The position numbers were made by a program, and so were the translations under genes. From assembly GCA_009783775.1 (NCBI GenBank), contig WRCT01000069.1, positions 1 through 8,694 on the forward strand: a stretch of DNA of 8,694 nucleotides, written 5' to 3'. The notes under the pieces are model-generated. The model was not told the origin of the DNA. It worked only from the letters and a program-made list of their open reading frames with translations, and made no database searches. This document shows, one piece after another, positions 1 through 6,192 of the stretch; positions within the stretch are counted from its first letter, which is position 1; each line of letters opens with the position of its first letter. This DNA is from Clostridiales bacterium (lineage in GTDB: Bacteria > Bacillota > Clostridia > Christensenellales > CAG-138).

Positions 1-28
1 ACAGACAAAACAGCAAAACAATTAAACC

Positions 29-54
29 GAAACGCATCCCCATGCATCTATGTA
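29..54 (+). promoter_or_regulatory. Tentative ECF-type promoter upstream of the sigma factor gene
   Basis: A GAAAC element at 29-33 is followed, 17 bases later, by TGTA at 51-54. This resembles the GAAAC / CGT(A/C) layout of promoters read by many Bacillota ECF sigma factors, which often control their own genes. The match at the -10 side is imperfect and the spacer is one base longer than the usual 16. No good sigma-A promoter was seen in the first 88 bases, although the true promoter could lie before the window. Autoregulation is an inference. Confidence 0.2.
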
Positions 55-88
55 GTGAACGCGGAAAAACGCGAAGGAGGATACGCGA

Positions 89-2011
89 ATGGCAATGACG
101 CAGCAGCAAATACAGTTGGTGACCGCCGCCCAAAAAGGCGACGCAAAGAGCTTTGAAGAACTCTACGGCATCTACTACGAAAAGATTTACGCGCTGGCGA
201 GGATGATCCTTCGCAACGGGGCCGACGCCGAGGACGTCCTGCAGGAGACATTTATCACGGCATGGCGGAAGCTGGGAACGCTCGAACATCCGCAGACGTT
301 TTCGGTCTGGCTGCAAAAGATCGCGAAGAATCTCTGCTACATGCAGCTGCGAAGAAAGAACATCGTGATTTTGCTGGACGCCGAAAAAGACATCGGGGAT
401 TTCGACGCCGAGGAATCCGACGAGCTGCTGCCGGCCATCTATGCCGAAAGAGAGGATTTGCAGGAGAGGCTGGGCAGAATCATCGACAGCCTTTCCGATG
501 TGCAACGGCAAGCGATCGTGCTCTACTATTTCAACGAGATGTCCGTCCCAGAAATCGCCGACGTGATGGAGTGCAGCGAGGGCACGGTCAAGTCCCGCCT
601 GTTCTTCGCGCGCAAGACGATCCGCGCGGAAATCGAGGAGCGGGAGCGCAAGAGCGGCGAGCGGTTCTTCGGCATCGCGGGCATTCCCATGTTGCCGTTT
701 GGCAAGCTGGTTTTCTCACGGATGGAGGCTCTATCTATCAGCCAAAGCGCGGCAAGCGCTTCCTTCAGCGCGGTTACAAGCTCCATTGCAGGCAGCGCCT
801 CAACGGGCGCCGCTGAAATAACAGGAAAGGCGGTAACGGGCATGTCCAAAGCGGTAAAAATCATTATAGCAATCGTTGCAGTCGCGGCTATAGGCATCGC
901 CGCGACGATTGCGCTGCCCAAGATCATCGGCGGGGGCAAAGAAGCGGAGGCAGGCGGCGCATGGGGCGGCGAATGGTATGTGAGCGGCCCGTGGGGAGAA
1001 ATGACTTTTACCCAAAGCGGAAACACCGTCACCGGCGCGTACGAGCACGCGGGCGGAACCATAGAGGGAACGGTTTCGGGTAACGTTGTGACCGGAACGT
1101 GGGACCAGGGCGATACGAAGGGCCCATTTGAGCTTACCCTTTCCGGCGACGGGATGAGTTTCGACATGATCTGGGGTTATGAAGGCGGGGAAATGACGCG
1201 CAGCGATACAGGCACGCGCATCACCCCGTTGCCGGAAGGGTTCAGCGCCGCCGGCCAGGAGAGCAGCACAAGCGGCGGAGCTCCCGAAACAGATGCGCCA
1301 TTGCCCGGCGGCGATGAGGATATAGCAGAGGCTGGCGGCAGCGCCCTGTCGCTTGAAGCCCTGAAGCAAGCCGCCGCCGATGTGGGCTTTGAAATCGACA
1401 ACAGCATGGCTTCCACTAACAACGCGCAGGAAACCCTGCCCAGGCCGGAAAAGGGCTTCTGCATTGTCGTTGAGAGCGCGAGCTTGTTCAGCGGCGAGAT
1501 TTCCAAAACATCGGCGATTTTCATCAATGCATTCGCCTCCGCAGAGGACGCGCAGGAATACGCCGGCTATGTCAACGACGATGGAAATACCGTTGCGGAA
1601 GCTTATATCTGGCGGGAATTCTGCGTCGAATTCGCGAACACCGCCGCGCTGGAGCAAAAGGACGCGCTCATTGCAGCCTTCGCGGCAATTGGCTGGGGCG
1701 GCGATGACCGTGCGAATACCGGCGGCAAAACCGCGGTCGATATCACCGCGCTGTATGAAGCGGCGGGCTACTTTGTCGGCCCGATTGAAGGCGCCGCGCT
1801 GCAGGGGGCCGCGTCCGGCCTGAACTGCATGGGCGCCGCCGGGGTCGCGCAGTTCTACTTTCACTCGTCGGACGCTGCCGCGACTGCCGCCAAAGCGGCC
1901 AAATACGATGTCTCAGCAGCGGCGCAGCTGGACTGGATCTGCAAAATCGACGGACACATTGTTTATATGGGAAATGAGGCCGCGCTCGCGGTTTATGACG
2001 CGGCGCGATAA
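89..2011 (+). CDS. Membrane-tethered ECF-family RNA polymerase sigma factor with extracytoplasmic C-terminal domains
   Basis: Directs RNA polymerase to a specific promoter set; the fused membrane and outer parts suggest it also senses an envelope signal. Residues about 21-89 form sigma region 2 (FEELYGIYY, then the DAEDVLQETFITAWRKL block). Residues about 126-178 form sigma region 4, with the helix-turn-helix VPEIADVMECSEGTVKSRL. A Ser/Ala-rich linker (about 192-256) leads to one membrane segment at about 257-280. Beyond it are a Gly/Trp/Thr-rich beta domain (291-378), a Gly/Pro/Glu linker, and two segments at about 421-536 and 551-640 that look like diverged copies of one domain. Ordinary ECF factors are about 160-200 residues and are held by a separate anti-sigma protein; none is present here. 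Start: AAGGAGG at 74-80 sits 8 bases before ATG 89 and 14 before the in-frame ATG at 95, so 89 is preferred. The sigma assignment is secure; self-inhibition by the outer part is inference. Confidence 0.9.
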   Translation: MAMTQQQIQLVTAAQKGDAKSFEELYGIYYEKIYALARMILRNGADAEDVLQETFITAWRKLGTLEHPQTFSVWLQKIAKNLCYMQLRRKNIVILLDAEKDIGDFDAEESDELLPAIYAEREDLQERLGRIIDSLSDVQRQAIVLYYFNEMSVPEIADVMECSEGTVKSRLFFARKTIRAEIEERERKSGERFFGIAGIPMLPFGKLVFSRMEALSISQSAASASFSAVTSSIAGSASTGAAEITGKAVTGMSKAVKIIIAIVAVAAIGIAATIALPKIIGGGKEAEAGGAWGGEWYVSGPWGEMTFTQSGNTVTGAYEHAGGTIEGTVSGNVVTGTWDQGDTKGPFELTLSGDGMSFDMIWGYEGGEMTRSDTGTRITPLPEGFSAAGQESSTSGGAPETDAPLPGGDEDIAEAGGSALSLEALKQAAADVGFEIDNSMASTNNAQETLPRPEKGFCIVVESASLFSGEISKTSAIFINAFASAEDAQEYAGYVNDDGNTVAEAYIWREFCVEFANTAALEQKDALIAAFAAIGWGGDDRANTGGKTAVDITALYEAAGYFVGPIEGAALQGAASGLNCMGAAGVAQFYFHSSDAAATAAKAAKYDVSAAAQLDWICKIDGHIVYMGNEAALAVYDAAR

Positions 2012-2029
2012 AGAAAGGAGCCAAGCGAT

Positions 2030-2449
2030 ATGGGTTTATACGACGACATTCAAAACGAGATTCAGCAGCGGCAGGACGCCAAAATCACATTAAAAGAGCC
2101 AATGACGATCGATGAGATATATGCTCTTATGACACAGCGGTGGGATACGCAAAAATATGGCGGTTTCAAGCTGGGGAAATTACTGAAGCTGAGGTGGATC
2201 GACTTCGACGCCTACATGATGATGTGGTATGGCGTTCAAGTCACGGACGCCGGCACTGTCGTCCAGGTTGTGCCAAAACCCACGAATCAGAGCTATTCAG
2301 CCCTTCCAAAGGCGCAGAAGGAGCAGGTCAAAGCCGTTGTGAATGTCCGCAAGGCCATCGACCGCGCGGAAATCAGGAAGCATGAATTTGCCCATCTGAG
2401 GCTTTTGTGCGATGCGATGCGGGAAGTGCTGCATGACAGGATAATCTGA
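2030..2449 (+). CDS. Conserved-looking hypothetical protein, 139 residues, in operon with the sigma factor
   Basis: I do not recognise this family. The protein has no signal peptide and no membrane segment, so it is probably cytoplasmic. The N-terminal part is acidic and helical (MGLYDDIQNEIQQRQD). The middle is rich in Trp, Tyr and Met (WIDFDAYMMMWYGVQVTD) and resembles a small beta-containing core. The last 50 residues look helical and charged (AEIRKHEFAHLRLLCDAMREVL). Its ATG lies 18 bases after the sigma factor stop, with AAAGGAG at 2014-2020 placed 9 bases upstream, so it is very likely co-transcribed and well translated. That position invites the idea of a partner or modulator of the sigma factor, but no recognisable anti-sigma motif such as the HxxxCxxC zinc site is present. 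Confidence 0.75.
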   Translation: MGLYDDIQNEIQQRQDAKITLKEPMTIDEIYALMTQRWDTQKYGGFKLGKLLKLRWIDFDAYMMMWYGVQVTDAGTVVQVVPKPTNQSYSALPKAQKEQVKAVVNVRKAIDRAEIRKHEFAHLRLLCDAMREVLHDRII

Positions 2450-2480
2450 ATCTCAGGTAAACAAAACATGAAAGGCTTCA

Positions 2481-2501
2481 CTGCCGTGTTTTTGACGGCA
2501 G
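2481..2501 (+). other. Perfect 7-bp hairpin between the sigma operon and the RCC1 gene
   Basis: CTGCCGT (2481-2487) pairs exactly with ACGGCAG (2495-2501) around a 7-base loop that contains the T-run. No T-run follows the stem, so it is not a standard intrinsic terminator; it might be an attenuator, RNA-stability element or protein site. A poor sigma-A-like promoter, TTGACG at 2492-2497 and GATATA at 2517-2522 with a 19-base spacer, overlaps it. Whether the RCC1 gene is read through from the sigma operon or has its own start is therefore unresolved. Confidence 0.35.
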
Positions 2502-2554
2502 GACGAGGCTGGGCGGGATATATCCAAAAATTATGAGGCTGAGGAGGAATCGAC

Positions 2555-4360
2555 ATGCAAAGCAAAATCAGGAAACACATTTCTATGTTGCTGGCGGCGG
2601 CGATGGCGTTCGGGGTGTTCGCTGCTCTGCCGTTGATGGCGAACGCGGCGGGTTTCGGCACGGTGCCCATGCCCGCGGCGGCGTACGCTCACTCTCTCTC
2701 GCTGCGAAGCGACGGCACGGTCTGGGCTTGGGGGCGCAACAATCTGGGCCAGCTGGGAGACGGCACTGACACGGAGCGAACCTATCCCGCGCAGATAGAA
2801 ACCGCGCCTGGCGTGCCTCTGAGCGGCGTGGTTCTCATTGCGACAGGCGGGCATCATTCCCTCGCGTTGAAGAACGACGGCACGGTCTGGGCCTGGGGCT
2901 ATAACGCGCATGGCCAGTTGGGCAACGGCACAACCGTAGCCAACAACCGTGCCGTACCGGTGGAAGCCTCGCCCGGCACTGCCTTAAGCGGCGTAATCGC
3001 CGTCGCGGCCAATACAAATCATTCCCTTGCACTGAAAGGCGACGGCACGGTCTGGGCCTGGGGACGGAATGACTATGGCCAACTGGGTGACGGCACAACC
3101 ATGCAGAGCAACAGCCCCGTACAGGTGATGGCATTGTCCGGCGTACCCATGGACAACGTAACCGCCATCGCGGCGAGCGCCTATCACTCCCTTGCGCTGA
3201 AAAGCGATGGCACGGTCTATGCCTGGGGGCAGAATACCTACGGCCAGCTGGGCGACGGAACGGCAACTGACAGCGGCAATCCCGTGCGGGTGACGGCGTT
3301 GCCCGGCGTGCCTCTCGGCGATATAACTGCCATCGACGCGGGCGGCACACACTGCCTCGCCCTGAAGGACGACGGCACGGTATGGGCCTGGGGACGGAAC
3401 AATTTCAGCCAGCTGGGCGACGGTACCAAAATCAACCGGAACAATCCCGTGCAGGTGGGCGGGGCTTTGGGCGGCGTGAGCGCCATCGCTGCCGGGAACC
3501 AGTATTCCCTCGTGCTGAAAGACGACGGCACGGTCTGGGCCTGGGGGAACAACGGCAACGGCGACCTGGGCGACGGCAGCACCACAGAGCGTAATACCCC
3601 CGTGCAAGTAATGCTTTCAGCAGGCGAAGCCCTGAATGGTATTGACGCCATCGCGGCGGGCTCCGGCCATAACCTCGCGCTGAGAAGCGACGACACGGTT
3701 TGGTCCTGGGGACGGAATGACTATAGACAGCTGGGCGACGGCAGCGGCACCACGAGCCGCCGCAATCCCGTGCAGGTGATGCTCTCCAGCGGCGAGGCAC
3801 TGCATTTGATCGTCTTTGGCCTCATGGTCGCCGGCGGTACGGGCAGCGGCGGTTTCGCGGCGGGTGCGACAGTCACCATAATGGCCAATGCGGCTCCCGC
3901 TGGCCAGCGGTTCAAGCAATGGAACATCAGCCCCGCTGTCACTTTCATCGGCGGCGCCGGCGCGGCCAGTGCCACAGCGCAATTCATCATGCCCGCTCAA
4001 GCGGTCACGGCCACGGCGCTGTATGAGCCAATTCCAACCTATGTACTGACGGTCGTCAACGGCTCGGGCGGAGGCAGCTACCCGGCAGGCACGGTTGTCA
4101 CTATCACGGCGGATGCTGCGCCTGGCGGGCAAGTGTTTGACAAGTGGACGGCAAGCACGGGCGCGGTGGCCAACGAGAACAGCGCAAGCACAGGCTTTAC
4201 GATGCCCTCCAGCGCGGCAGCGGTGACGGCGGCCTATAAGGACGCGCCCATACAAAAGCAGTATTTCAAGCTCTGGAGCAAAGTGACCAGGTGGGAAAAG
4301 ACTCCCCTAAACTGGCTCCTATGTATCTGCTTGTTCGGGTGGATTTGGTTCGTATTTTAG
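2555..4360 (+). CDS. Secreted RCC1-repeat beta-propeller protein with InlB-like repeats and aromatic C-terminal tail
   Basis: A probable surface or secreted protein of unknown ligand. Residues 1-31 are a signal peptide (KIRKH basic start, hydrophobic core, likely cleavage after ANA at 29-31). Seven RCC1-type repeats follow, each with the core H-S-L-A-L-x-x-D-G-T-V-W-A-W-G and then QLGDGT; their cores begin near residues 46, 101, 156, 211, 266, 317 and 372. Seven blades of 51-55 residues is the normal size for an RCC1 propeller. Residues about 417-490 and 495-561 are two divergent InlB B-repeat-like domains (GTVVTITADAAPGGQVFDKW, then a TMPSSAAAVTAAY-type end). Residues 568-601 carry a basic/Trp stretch and a hydrophobic segment ending F-G-W-I-W-F-V-F at the stop. 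There is no LPXTG motif. GAGGAGG at 2541-2547 lies 7 bases before the ATG. The gene follows the 139-residue gene by 105 bases on the same strand. Confidence 0.85.
   Translation: MQSKIRKHISMLLAAAMAFGVFAALPLMANAAGFGTVPMPAAAYAHSLSLRSDGTVWAWGRNNLGQLGDGTDTERTYPAQIETAPGVPLSGVVLIATGGHHSLALKNDGTVWAWGYNAHGQLGNGTTVANNRAVPVEASPGTALSGVIAVAANTNHSLALKGDGTVWAWGRNDYGQLGDGTTMQSNSPVQVMALSGVPMDNVTAIAASAYHSLALKSDGTVYAWGQNTYGQLGDGTATDSGNPVRVTALPGVPLGDITAIDAGGTHCLALKDDGTVWAWGRNNFSQLGDGTKINRNNPVQVGGALGGVSAIAAGNQYSLVLKDDGTVWAWGNNGNGDLGDGSTTERNTPVQVMLSAGEALNGIDAIAAGSGHNLALRSDDTVWSWGRNDYRQLGDGSGTTSRRNPVQVMLSSGEALHLIVFGLMVAGGTGSGGFAAGATVTIMANAAPAGQRFKQWNISPAVTFIGGAGAASATAQFIMPAQAVTATALYEPIPTYVLTVVNGSGGGSYPAGTVVTITADAAPGGQVFDKWTASTGAVANENSASTGFTMPSSAAAVTAAYKDAPIQKQYFKLWSKVTRWEKTPLNWLLCICLFGWIWFVF
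2690..3784 (+). repeat. Seven tandem coding repeats (165-bp period) in the RCC1 gene
   Basis: The DNA encoding D-G-T-V-W-A-W-G recurs at 2711, 2876, 3041, 3206, 3371, 3524 and 3689. The intervals are 165, 165, 165, 165, 153 and 165 bases. The GACGGCACGGTCTGGGCC block is almost unchanged in most copies, while the DNA between blocks has diverged more. The sixth unit is 12 bases shorter than the others. The repeats follow protein structure and are in frame throughout. Confidence 0.85.
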
Positions 4361-4380
4361 CCTGCAAGCGGCTAACAACG

Positions 4381-4647
4381 GAAATAGTAATCTCCGACTG
4401 CGGCGCGGCGCTGAACTACAAGCGTCCCACCGACAAACCCCAAAACCACTACTTTTCCTGCCACAACAACCGCCAGAACAACGGCCTGTGCGCCACCACC
4501 CACCACATCCGCGTGGATTCCGTCACGGACATCGTAACGCACCAAATACGCAGCATCCTGTATTTCGCAAGCTATTTCGAGGACGAGTTCGTGAAGCTCG
4601 TTGTAGACGAGCACTACCGCCGAGTACAGGTGCAGCAGCGGCAGAAC
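4381..4647 (+). pseudogene. Truncated large serine recombinase fragment (zinc-ribbon region)
   Basis: The frame running from 4381 reads EIVISDCGAALNYKRP, then NHYFSCHN, NGLCATTHHIRVDSVTDIV, FEDEFVKLVVDEHYRRVQ. This matches the recombinase zinc beta-ribbon and following helix of TnpX/Tn4451-like large serine recombinases of Clostridia. The catalytic resolvase domain and the DNA-binding recombinase domain that should precede it are absent, and resemblance stops at about 4647, before the usual long coiled coil. The first zinc Cys of the usual C-A-D-C-G is Ile here; Cys remain at DCG, SCH and LCA. The same frame stays open upstream only because it overlaps the end of the RCC1 gene. This is a decayed leftover of an integrative element, not a working gene. 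Confidence 0.8.
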
Positions 4648-4709
4648 GGAAAAGACGACGACCGCCGTCAGCCTGGAATGAGTTTCATGGACGCGGCGCA
4701 ACATCTTCT

Positions 4710-4741
4710 CGGACGGCCTGCTTTACAGCCGCCCGTTTTTT
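4710..4741 (+). terminator. Plus-strand intrinsic terminator
   Basis: CGGACGGC (4710-4717) pairs with GCCGCCCG (4728-4735), seven of eight positions, around a 10-base loop. Six T residues follow at 4736-4741. It would end transcripts from the RCC1 gene and the recombinase remnant. It lies 350 bases past the RCC1 stop, so it may originally have served the recombinase or another lost gene. The stretch from 4742 to 4852 holds no gene I can support; a perfect 7-bp inverted repeat (4812-4818 with 4833-4839) is the only structure seen there. Confidence 0.65.
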
Positions 4742-4852
4742 CATGCGCTGCGAAGCCACCACCGAAAAAAACCTACGTCTGCCTCCCGCTACGCCCGACA
4801 ACGCTGGAGTATTTGCCATACGCGCCCTCTTGTGGCAAAAACTCTGCAAACA

Positions 4853-4893
4853 AAAGGCCCCGAAGCGGTTTGTCCTTTCGCTCCGGGGCCTTT
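4853..4893 (-). terminator. Strong intrinsic terminator after the minus-strand operon
   Basis: AAAGGCCCCGAAGCG (4853-4867) and CGCTCCGGGGCCTTT (4879-4893) pair at 14 of 15 positions around an 11-base loop. Read on the minus strand, the stem begins 17 bases after the 411-residue gene's stop and ends in TTTTGTTT. It may also work on the plus strand as a back-up to the terminator at 4710-4741, since the stem is flanked by AAA and TTT. Confidence 0.85.
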
Positions 4894-4910
4894 GTTGCGT
4901 TATTCAGTCG

Positions 4911-6146
4911 CTAAAACCACATCCAGATGAACCCAAAGCCCAGGAAGAACAGCAGGTAGTGCCACCACGCGCCGTACCACTTGGCGTTGGTGCCGAAGAT
5001 GCCCTTTGCGGGGGGCGCAGTATAGTAATCGCCCCACTCCATCGTCTTCGTGGCAGTCCCAATCGTGAAATTGATCACCGGCTTGGCCCCGGTGCAGTCC
5101 CATGCCGCTGTGCCGGTTCCCTTTTTCACGGTCAGGCCCGTGCTTGCGCCGTCGCGCGCGGCAGGCACCGCGAGGGTGTCTACCTCCACGATCAGGCCGC
5201 TGTTCACAAAAAATCCACCGGTGCAGGTGCCCGCCAAATATGCGGCTACGCCGCTTCCGACATAGATTGCGTTGCCCCCAGCGCCGGTTGCTTTTACCAT
5301 GCCACCGGAAATCTTTACATTGCCATTGGTGAAGATGGCCTCATAACCAGCGCCGGCAGTTGTCACCGTGCCGCCCGAAACCGTGACGTCGCCGCTGTCG
5401 GAGTAGATAGCATCCCCGTCGCTTGCTTGCACCGTACCGCCGGAAACCGTGACGCTGCCACTGGTGGTTTTGATAGCTTGGCCGTAATCTCCAGTAGCTT
5501 TTACTGTGCCGCCGGAAATCGTGACGTTGGCCTCGCAGGCGTCAAGAGCCCTGCCGTCAGCCCCGGTTGCCTGCACCATACCGCCGGAAACCGTGATGTT
5601 GGTATAGCTATAGATAGCGTAGCCGTATTCCCCGGTTGCCTCCACCGTGCCGCCGGTCACGATAACGTCGCCGCTGTCGCCGCAGATAGCGGTGCCGCCA
5701 TCTCCGCTGACGGAAAGCGTTCCGCCGGAAACAACGAACGTTACCTTTTCGTTTGGGTCATTGTTGCAGATCATATTGCCAATGCCGGTGGTGCTGATGG
5801 TGCCACCCTGGGCAATCTCGAAGGTTCCCTTGCCGTAAAAAGTGATCAAAGTACGATTGGAGCCGGTATAGGTTGCTTTCCAGATGACCTTTTTCCCTGC
5901 GGGGATGGTCAGAGCCAACAAAGCGGCCACGCCGGTTTTGCTGCCGGTGATAGTGACTGTGTCGCCGCTTGCCGCCGCGTCAATTTTGTTTTGAATATTG
6001 GTTTGGATTTGCGCCACGGTGTCGGTTCCCGCGATGACGACGGAGTGGTCCGCCGCCCTTGCCACAACAGGCGCGGCGGCAATCACCCCGGCCATCATGA
6101 GCAGCGTGAGCAATACGGAAATGTATTTGCGTGATCTCGTTTGCAT
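4911..6146 (-). CDS. Secreted beta-helix-like repeat protein with aromatic C-terminal tail
   Basis: A predicted surface or secreted protein of 411 residues; ligand or activity unknown. Residues 1-31 are a signal peptide (MQTRSRKYIS, hydrophobic core, likely cleavage after ARA at 29-31). Residues about 134-298 contain seven 22-24-residue rungs with the pattern V-T-V-S-G-G-T-V-x-A-T-G-x-x-G-x-A-I-Y, typical of right-handed parallel beta-helices in bacterial adhesins and carbohydrate-active proteins. No catalytic site of pectate lyase type can be seen. Residues 299-380 are a less repetitive cap, and 381-411 form the tail beginning KGIFGTNAKW and ending F-G-F-I-W-M-W-F at the stop. AGGGGGA, read from 6160-6154, lies 7 bases before the ATG. 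The gene is 46 bases downstream of the 748-residue gene with no terminator between them, so both are probably one transcript. Start and tail DNA are nearly the same as in that neighbour. Confidence 0.85.
   Translation of the reverse strand: MQTRSRKYISVLLTLLMMAGVIAAAPVVARAADHSVVIAGTDTVAQIQTNIQNKIDAAASGDTVTITGSKTGVAALLALTIPAGKKVIWKATYTGSNRTLITFYGKGTFEIAQGGTISTTGIGNMICNNDPNEKVTFVVSGGTLSVSGDGGTAICGDSGDVIVTGGTVEATGEYGYAIYSYTNITVSGGMVQATGADGRALDACEANVTISGGTVKATGDYGQAIKTTSGSVTVSGGTVQASDGDAIYSDSGDVTVSGGTVTTAGAGYEAIFTNGNVKISGGMVKATGAGGNAIYVGSGVAAYLAGTCTGGFFVNSGLIVEVDTLAVPAARDGASTGLTVKKGTGTAAWDCTGAKPVINFTIGTATKTMEWGDYYTAPPAKGIFGTNAKWYGAWWHYLLFFLGFGFIWMWF
4915..5006 (-). repeat. Tail-coding direct repeat, copy A
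   Basis: These 92 bases encode the C-terminal tail of the 411-residue protein and match 6197-6288 at 88 of 92 positions by eye. The 62 bases farthest from the stop codon (4945-5006) are identical in the two copies. Since third codon positions are also unchanged, recent duplication or gene conversion is more likely than selection on the protein alone. Confidence 0.9.
5253..5747 (-). repeat. Seven beta-helix rung repeats (about 66-72 bp each)
   Basis: Within the 411-residue gene, a unit whose plus-strand form contains CCGCCGGAAACCGTGACG or close variants recurs seven times at intervals of about 66-72 bases. Each codes for one S-G-G-T-V or S-G-G-M-V rung. Copies vary mostly at turn residues (EYGYAIYS, ADGRALDA, DYGQAIKT, GAGYEAIF), which would place the variation on one face of the predicted helix. 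Confidence 0.75.
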
Positions 6147-6192
6147 GACTGATTCCCCCTAAATTATTTGTGATATGCCTTGTTGCCTGTTA

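Noticed and set aside
800..1864. Minus-strand open frame of 354 codons
   Set aside because: It lies inside the sigma factor gene, whose conserved domains fix the other strand as coding; the product is Arg/Ala-rich with no recognisable motif.
2690..3784. Regular repeats that could suggest a CRISPR array
   Set aside because: The period is 165 bases, stays in frame and encodes RCC1 blades; there are no short repeats with unique spacers of CRISPR size.
4812..4839. Perfect 7-bp inverted repeat TTTGCCA / TGGCAAA with a 14-base loop
   Set aside because: The loop is long, no T-run follows on either strand, and it lies between two better terminators; chance is a sufficient explanation.
4291..4914. 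A complete 207-codon gene starting with GTG at 4291
   Set aside because: The first 30 codons only overlap the RCC1 gene in another frame, the last 80 resemble nothing, and only the recombinase-like middle is meaningful, so it is recorded as a pseudogene fragment.
4488..6134. Long plus-strand open frame of 548 codons
   Set aside because: It runs antisense to the beta-helix gene and across the terminators; its translation is Cys/His/Arg-rich with no domain, and no ribosome site matches. It is a by-product of GC-rich repeats.
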